Positions 22,906 through 27,946 of a stretch of DNA of 27,946 nucleotides are shown here, in pieces (within the stretch, counting starts at the first letter, position 1; each line of letters opens with the position of its first letter). This DNA comes from a virus. The stretch spans positions 1 through 27,946 of the IMG/VR virus record IMGVR_UViG_3300027736_000197; one strand, given 5' to 3'. Below the pieces are notes generated by a model. The model was given only the letters and a program-made list of their open reading frames with translations, was not told the DNA's origin and made no database searches. The position numbers and the translations under genes were made by a program.

Positions 22906-24279
22906 ATGGCACAATACGGATACTCCGCAGGCTACCAGGGGGGCGGTCCACAGGCCGTCCCTTCTGGTTTTATCGAGGCTTACGCTCAGGCTGGTAGAAA
23001 TATCGGCCAAGGTGCTCAAGCCATAGGCAGTGCCATCGGCGAGTCGCTGCAGCGGTATGGGCAGAACAAAGAGGAAAGCCAGTTCCTCACGTCACGCTTG
23101 GAGTCGCTGGCTCCGTATCTCAAGACCGTTGCTCAGGGAGGCAACATCATGGACAAGAATACCCCCGAGTCGAAGTTGCTCGGAGACATTGAGAAGTTCT
23201 CGTCGATGTCCATACCTCAGAAGAAGGCTACGTTGCTGAATGCCGAGTTCTTCCTAGATCGGGCTGACAAGGCGAAGGCTCGGGAGATGCAGGACATTCA
23301 GTCTGCAGCCGCACAGCAGCAGTTGGCTATGGGTGCTTTGCAGTTGGGACAGGCTCAAAGAGAGGCAACTGCCGCTCCGTTTTTTACACAGGCTTTGGGC
23401 GAGGTTATGTCTATGCAGCCTGGTCGAGCTCCTGCAGTTCCTTATCAGGACGTCACACAGGAAATGCTTGGCAAGTATGGAGACAAACTGACTCCGACTC
23501 AGATGCAGGCGTTAATACCGATGATGCGCAGGATGGGTCAGACGCTGCCTGCTGGATTGGTTCCTACTGGAGCAAAGATGACACCGAGTGGTCTAGAAAC
23601 CGAATACGGTGTGCCTCCCAGTGTTACTTCTATGCGAATTCCTGAAACTGATTTTGTTCAACCAATGGTTTCTGGAAAGGCTGCTGGAGCCGCACTAAAA
23701 GCAACGCCTCAAACCAATAACGCTTATCTTAATTTAAGTGAGCCCCAACAGAAAGTTGCTGATAAGTTCATTACCGACTTTGGAAATGAGAAGACAATCC
23801 AAAACCTAAGCGTTGCTGGTTCGTTTTTGAACCAAATGAATAGTCTTGGAGTTGGAACTCCTCAATATAAGCCCAGCGATGACATCGCGCTGATCTTCGC
23901 GTTTATGAAGACTCTGGATCCCGGCAGCACTGTCCGAGAAGGAGAGTTTGCCACTGCTGCAAACGCTGGAGGAATACCTGACAGGATTGTTGCAACTTAC
24001 AATAAAGCACTGAAAGGCGAGTTCCTTGCAGACGACGAACAGCGTAACAACTTTATCAATACCGCCAAAAAGAGCTACTTTGGTTTAACAACCGAAGCGA
24101 AATCGGTTGCTGACAGATACCGATCAATGGCTAAAGACAGAGGAATCCCAGAGAACCTTGTTGTTCCGTCAAACACGTTCCAGCAAGCGCAGCAGTTTGG
24201 TGCCACAGACAAAAATCAAACACCGGATCAAGAAAGTCAGACAATCGGAGGCGTTAAGTACAAGGTGTTTAAAAAGTAA
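22906..24279 (+). CDS. Internal virion protein (T7 gp15-like), 457 aa
   Basis: The N-terminus is Gly/Tyr-rich (MAQYGYSAGYQGGGPQAVPS). A helical part follows (YAQAGRNIGQGAQAIGSAIG; QQQLAMGALQLGQAQREAT). The C-terminal half (from about residue 270) has NAYLNLSEPQQKVADKFITD, AFMKTLDPGSTVREGEFATA and FLADDEQRNNFINTAKKSYF. That C-terminal block resembles segments I recall in ejection proteins and tape-measure-like virion proteins. It is also AT-richer. The order gp14-like, this, giant gp16-like matches T7 14-15-16, so it is probably part of the internal core and transperiplasmic channel. It has no Shine-Dalgarno. Confidence 0.68.
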   Translation: MAQYGYSAGYQGGGPQAVPSGFIEAYAQAGRNIGQGAQAIGSAIGESLQRYGQNKEESQFLTSRLESLAPYLKTVAQGGNIMDKNTPESKLLGDIEKFSSMSIPQKKATLLNAEFFLDRADKAKAREMQDIQSAAAQQQLAMGALQLGQAQREATAAPFFTQALGEVMSMQPGRAPAVPYQDVTQEMLGKYGDKLTPTQMQALIPMMRRMGQTLPAGLVPTGAKMTPSGLETEYGVPPSVTSMRIPETDFVQPMVSGKAAGAALKATPQTNNAYLNLSEPQQKVADKFITDFGNEKTIQNLSVAGSFLNQMNSLGVGTPQYKPSDDIALIFAFMKTLDPGSTVREGEFATAANAGGIPDRIVATYNKALKGEFLADDEQRNNFINTAKKSYFGLTTEAKSVADRYRSMAKDRGIPENLVVPSNTFQQAQQFGATDKNQTPDQESQTIGGVKYKVFKK

Positions 24280-24282
24280 CCT

Positions 24283-27200
24283 ATGCCAATCGTTGTTGAG
24301 ATTCCAAATAGAGGAAGCATTGAGTTCGCTGATGGGGCATCCGATGCGGACATAGACGCAATAGTATCCAAGGAATTCCCGCCAACACCTGATGATTCGT
24401 ACAACAAGGTGCTGCAGTTTCAAGGAGCGCAGATCGACTACACTCCCAGTAAGCAGGAGTTCCTCGACTACCTGAAGGTCTCCAAGACCAAGCCACTGCT
24501 TGGCGAGAAGCCACTGGAAACCATTGGCACTGCTGCCGTCCAAACGGTGGAGGACATTGCCTCAATGCCTTACAAGCTGGGTGAGGCCATTGGGCAGTAC
24601 ATGAACCCTCCTGAAGGCGTCACACCGATGCAGCTTGCCAGTGGCACCGCTGCAGAAATTGCAGTCCAATCTAGGCTGAAGGCCGAGAACATGGGCCGCG
24701 GACTGATCGACACCGCGCTGAACAAGTTGTCGGACATTACCGGAAAGCTCCGCAACGATGACGACAAGTACGAGGCCTTCCTTGCTGCTGCCGAGATCAA
24801 GCGGCAGTTGGCCCGTGCCAACGCACCAGGAGACCAGCGTGTTCCTGCCTCTCAAGATGTCTTGCAGGCCTATGGTATTCCCCAGGAAGCAATCAGCCAG
24901 CAAGGCCTTGATGTCGGTGGGTTCCTTGCTGACCCGTCATCTATCGCTTTTGCCGGCGGTGGAAAGCTGGCGTCTGCATTGGCGCAGCGTGCCATCCCGC
25001 TAATCCCTCGGGCAGGGCAGATTCTCCAACGCGCTGGTGAACGCATCTCTAATCTAGGCCGTGTTCCTGAAAACATGGCTGGCAGGTTTACTGCAGGCGT
25101 CACCGGATCCGAGCAAATGGGTCAAGCGGTGCAGGAAGGCATTGCCAAAGGAACCACAGGAATCACCTTGGGTGAGGCTGCTGGCCTCCCGATCACCATG
25201 AATGTTCCTGGTCTAGGAACTGTTGCTAAGACAATCACTGCAACCAAGGGCCTAGGAGGGGCCATGGAGACCGTTGGAGAGGCTGGAGCTGTATCCGGTG
25301 GTCCAAGCCTTACGGCGACCCAGCGCGGCCTTCTAGGGGCTGGCGAGCGTATTGCCGCGGCTGAAGGCGCATCATCTAGGGCTTGGGCCTTAGGAACCGC
25401 GCTCGCCAGGAGCGGCCTTGAGACTCCGATAAGGGGAGCGGCAACGATTCTGTTGCCGATGGCAGGTGCTGGCGCTGCCGGCGGTGCGCTCGCTGCATTG
25501 ACCGGAGAAGAAGGCGATGCTGTTGCCGCGGCTATTGGCAGCGGTGCTGGCTTTGGCGTTTTTGACGGTGGGTTCACGCTCGCTAAGGCTGTTCAAGCCA
25601 ACGCCTTCAATGGTGGGCGTGTCCGGCAGACCGCGGTGGATGATCTCAACACTCGTCCCACCGACGTGCAGTTCACCTACATTGACCGTACCGGTGAGCA
25701 GACTGCGACCATCAAGGATTCTGATGCACGCGCCACTCTGTATGGGCGACTCAACAACAAGCAGCTCACCAAGGTGCTGTCCGAGGTTGCAGCCGCTGAA
25801 GGCGCTGGGGTTGATGTCATCTTCCATAGCGATGCAGACACGGTCCCTGCTGGACTGCAGACGGTGAATTATGCCGGTGCTGCAATCGGTCCCGACAACA
25901 TCAAGAGCGGAAAGTCGACGATCTTAATCAACGTCGACAAAGCCATTCCTGAAACAATCCCGCACGAGATCCTGCACGCACGCATCACTCAGGAAATTGT
26001 TAATCGGCTCGGATCTCAGGTGATAAATGCTGCCGTTGAAACTCCTCAAGGCCCATCAGAATTCAAAAAGCAATTTGTTGACTTTGCGGAAAAATACGCA
26101 AAACAGATCGAAAAAAGCGGTGGAAAAATCCTGTCTGACGAAATCCTGACAGAATTACGTGATGCTTTTGATCCTACGCTTCAACGCGCTCAAAACATCA
26201 AAGCTATTGGACGCATCACCGATGAGTTTGCCGCGTACTACACGCAGGAGATGCTCAAAGGCAAAGACCCGAAGACGATGCTTCCGGGTCGCATTCCTTC
26301 CTTCTTTGAGATGGCGCTGAACAACGCCAAGGAGGCTGTTTCAGAACGGTTCACTCGGCGTGCATTGCAGGCTGGTTTCGACCCTGTTGCCCGTACCTTC
26401 TACGACGCCAACGGACGGCGCATCAAGCTCGACTGGATGGAGGATGCCATCAAGAACCTGGTGACTCCGAAAGAGGGCTACGAGCCCACCGAGCAGCGGG
26501 TCGACATCAACAAGATGACTCAGGCGCAGCAGAATGCGGTCATCATGGCCCGAGGCTACTCGGATCTGTTTATGACTGCCCCAGATGGCAGCATTGTCAG
26601 GCCGTTGTCCAAGGCTGAACTTGCAGCCAAAACTGCTGACATAGCCAACCGTACGATGCGTGCTGTCGAGTCTGTCCCACAGGCTGAACGCACCAGCATC
26701 TCGGGCATGGATGCCTACGGAAACCCGGTCATCGAAGGGAGACTTAGCCTGGCCGAGGCCGATGCAGTATCGAAGAGTGGCATCTTTGGGCCATCCTCTT
26801 CTAGGACACTAATCGACATCTCCACCGCAATCCGGGATGGCACGCTCATGGAAGGCAGCTACTGGAAGGTCTACGGATCCACTGGGCGATCCGGCGTGTT
26901 TGGAGAATCCCAGAAGCTGTTCCTGCCCTACGGCATCTCAATCAACAGCAAGGGTGGCGTCAACGTCAAGGTGGTCGACTGGGGCAAAGTGCAGGCTAGG
27001 ATGTACAAGGCACTGAGCAAGCCGGCCTACAAGAGCCTCTTCAACAACTACGACCAGGCCATGTCCACGATGCGTGACGTGTACCTGAAGAACATTGCTG
27101 AAACCGGTGCTGTGCCTTCAGCCGAGGCGCTCGGTGGAGGCATTGAGGGCGCTAAAAAGCGCAATATGTTCAACGAGATCATGGGTGCAGTTCCCAAGAA

Positions 27201-27946
27201 GGGGGACGTCATGGTCAACTTCCCGACTGCCGGCTACGTCGCCAACCGTAAGGGAGGATCGGTCTATCAAGATCTGCGTCTTGAGCGCATCCAGAATGCC
27301 GACTCCACTAAGGCCCAGATCCCCTGGACAGGCGACATGGGCGAGCAGTCGAGCTACCGCCGCACTCAGCTCAACTTCATGCCTGCAGAGGCTATTGGTG
27401 AGACCAGGGTCAGCACCGATGAGAATGGCGGCTATAGAATCTTGTCGAAGAACGGAAAGTTCCGCCTGTACGGCCCCGATGGATCCACCGTTGGGATCTT
27501 CGACACTCAGGAACAAGCCAAACTCAAAGCAGAAAAAGATTATGCCACTCAAACAAGGATACAGCCAGAAGTCGGTCAGCAGCAACGTCCGCTCGGAGAT
27601 GAAGGCCGGCAAGCCACAGAAGCAGGCGGTCGCAATCGCGCTGTCGGTGGCCAAGAAGGCCAAGGCGAAGGCGGGGCGGTACGACAAGCGGATGATGTGA
27701 GGTTCATGCCGGCTGAAGAGCCTGGTGAAGCCCAGTCTATTCGCACCGGACAACAGTTCACACCTGAAGAGCGCAAGGCTGTTTCCATTGCCAAGAAAAA
27801 ATCGATGGAGACTGCCCGTAAGTACCCAGAGGCAAAGCGGCTGGAGATTCAAACTGATCGAGAAGGAAACCCAAAGTTTGAGCAGGTGTTGGATGCCAAT
27901 GAAAACCCGGTGGTCGATGCAAAAGGAAGGCCGGTCATGGAAGTGG
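24283..27946 (+). CDS. Giant internal virion/polyvalent protein with HEILH metallopeptidase motif, at least 1221 aa, 3' partial
   Basis: This frame is open from ATG at 24283 to the window end with no stop, so the gene continues beyond it. Order suggests the T7 gp16-like ejection protein. Residues 1-110 resemble small domains at the start of phage polyvalent proteins (MPIVVEIPNRGSIEFADG). About 370-440 is Gly/Ala-rich and hydrophobic (GAATILLPMAGAGAAGGALA). HEILH at 561-565 is an HExxH zinc-peptidase motif, and DEFAAYY at 647-653 could supply the third Glu ligand. FMPAE occurs twice (1032-1036 and 1141-1145), with KFRLYGPDGSTVGIFDT between them. Residues about 1087-1139 form a polar linker whose DNA encodes another protein in a second frame. 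The peptidase may open a way through the cell envelope or mature other ejected proteins; this is inferred. Confidence 0.8.
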   Translation, partial: MPIVVEIPNRGSIEFADGASDADIDAIVSKEFPPTPDDSYNKVLQFQGAQIDYTPSKQEFLDYLKVSKTKPLLGEKPLETIGTAAVQTVEDIASMPYKLGEAIGQYMNPPEGVTPMQLASGTAAEIAVQSRLKAENMGRGLIDTALNKLSDITGKLRNDDDKYEAFLAAAEIKRQLARANAPGDQRVPASQDVLQAYGIPQEAISQQGLDVGGFLADPSSIAFAGGGKLASALAQRAIPLIPRAGQILQRAGERISNLGRVPENMAGRFTAGVTGSEQMGQAVQEGIAKGTTGITLGEAAGLPITMNVPGLGTVAKTITATKGLGGAMETVGEAGAVSGGPSLTATQRGLLGAGERIAAAEGASSRAWALGTALARSGLETPIRGAATILLPMAGAGAAGGALAALTGEEGDAVAAAIGSGAGFGVFDGGFTLAKAVQANAFNGGRVRQTAVDDLNTRPTDVQFTYIDRTGEQTATIKDSDARATLYGRLNNKQLTKVLSEVAAAEGAGVDVIFHSDADTVPAGLQTVNYAGAAIGPDNIKSGKSTILINVDKAIPETIPHEILHARITQEIVNRLGSQVINAAVETPQGPSEFKKQFVDFAEKYAKQIEKSGGKILSDEILTELRDAFDPTLQRAQNIKAIGRITDEFAAYYTQEMLKGKDPKTMLPGRIPSFFEMALNNAKEAVSERFTRRALQAGFDPVARTFYDANGRRIKLDWMEDAIKNLVTPKEGYEPTEQRVDINKMTQAQQNAVIMARGYSDLFMTAPDGSIVRPLSKAELAAKTADIANRTMRAVESVPQAERTSISGMDAYGNPVIEGRLSLAEADAVSKSGIFGPSSSRTLIDISTAIRDGTLMEGSYWKVYGSTGRSGVFGESQKLFLPYGISINSKGGVNVKVVDWGKVQARMYKALSKPAYKSLFNNYDQAMSTMRDVYLKNIAETGAVPSAEALGGGIEGAKKRNMFNEIMGAVPKKGDVMVNFPTAGYVANRKGGSVYQDLRLERIQNADSTKAQIPWTGDMGEQSSYRRTQLNFMPAEAIGETRVSTDENGGYRILSKNGKFRLYGPDGSTVGIFDTQEQAKLKAEKDYATQTRIQPEVGQQQRPLGDEGRQATEAGGRNRAVGGQEGQGEGGAVRQADDVRFMPAEEPGEAQSIRTGQQFTPEERKAVSIAKKKSMETARKYPEAKRLEIQTDREGNPKFEQVLDANENPVVDAKGRPVMEV
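27542..27700 (+). CDS. Nested 52-aa phage small protein, out of frame within the giant gene
   Basis: A complete gene from ATG at 27542 to TGA at 27698-27700 lies in the +1 frame relative to the giant virion gene. The product begins MPLKQGYSQKSVSSNVRSEM, then KAGKPQKQAVAIALSVAKKA, and ends with a basic tail (GRYDKRMM). This closely fits a small protein family widespread in phage genomes (MPL-K-K-G-x-S-x-K-x-x-S-x-N, then G-K-P-Q-K-Q-A-V-A-I-A); recognition is from memory. Function of the family is unknown; basic helices suggest nucleic-acid contact. The same bases encode a low-complexity linker in the giant protein. The start lacks a Shine-Dalgarno but has an A-rich leader (AAAGCAGAAAAAGATT), as other genes here. 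Confidence 0.75.
   Translation: MPLKQGYSQKSVSSNVRSEMKAGKPQKQAVAIALSVAKKAKAKAGRYDKRMM

Noticed and set aside
27095-27541. Upstream extension of the nested 52-aa gene to 27095
   Set aside because: The added residues look like out-of-frame translation of the giant gene (Arg/Ser/Pro-rich), and the known family starts with MPL at 27542.
27118-27852. 244-aa minus-strand frame opposite the giant virion gene
   Set aside because: It is antisense to two plus-strand coding frames, has no recognisable domain, and no other minus-strand gene is supported in the window.

Overview
The window is one strand-coherent block of a tailed bacteriophage genome (or a prophage of one). It looks like a short-tailed, T7-like podovirus, judged from the order terminase, portal, scaffold, capsid, tail adaptor, nozzle, then a run of internal virion proteins. 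All supported genes are on the + strand and tightly packed, and at least nine junctions use a 4-base ATGA overlap. Almost no start has a Shine-Dalgarno sequence; the 81-aa gene after the portal is a clear exception. This fits a host that depends little on Shine-Dalgarno initiation, but the host phylum cannot be fixed from this sequence.

Region 1 (1-6350) carries replication, nucleic-acid and regulatory genes: two small conserved phage proteins, an SSB-like protein ending in an SSB-type acidic tip, a PD-(D/E)XK nuclease, a small regulator that joins a sigma region 4-like HTH to an RNA polymerase alpha-CTD-like domain and a CxxC tail, a DEDDy 3'-5' exonuclease, a DUF1376-type replication initiator, a DnaB-like helicase, an HTH protein and a GT-A-like glycosyltransferase. 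Between exonuclease and initiator lies a sequence very close to the T7 RNA polymerase promoter. Inside the initiator gene are two clusters of 11-bp-phased repeats that look like origin iterons.

Region 2 (6329-13521) is packaging and head: a LacI-type HTH protein in the position of the small terminase, a repeat-bearing 299-bp gap, a large terminase with an N-terminal zinc finger, portal, small protein, scaffold, major capsid protein, then an intrinsic terminator.

Region 3 (13522-21659) holds small head/tail proteins, an S74-chaperone tail fibre, a compact lysis-type cluster of small membrane and lipoprotein genes with out-of-frame overlap, the tail adaptor with two carbohydrate-binding-like repeats, a 1008-aa nozzle-like protein and a second fibre.

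Region 4 (21656-27946) is the ejection module: a 134-aa gene in the position of T7 gp13, two internal virion proteins, and a giant protein of at least 1221 aa that runs off the window and carries an HEILH metallopeptidase motif. A complete 52-aa gene of a widespread phage family is nested out of frame inside the giant gene. I see no tRNA, CRISPR array, insertion sequence, integrase, endolysin, DNA polymerase or RNA polymerase in the window.

The strongest leads are the nested 52-aa gene, the T7-like promoter next to a putative origin inside the initiator gene, and the sigma4/alpha-CTD fusion regulator. Functional calls are from remembered family motifs, not from searches.
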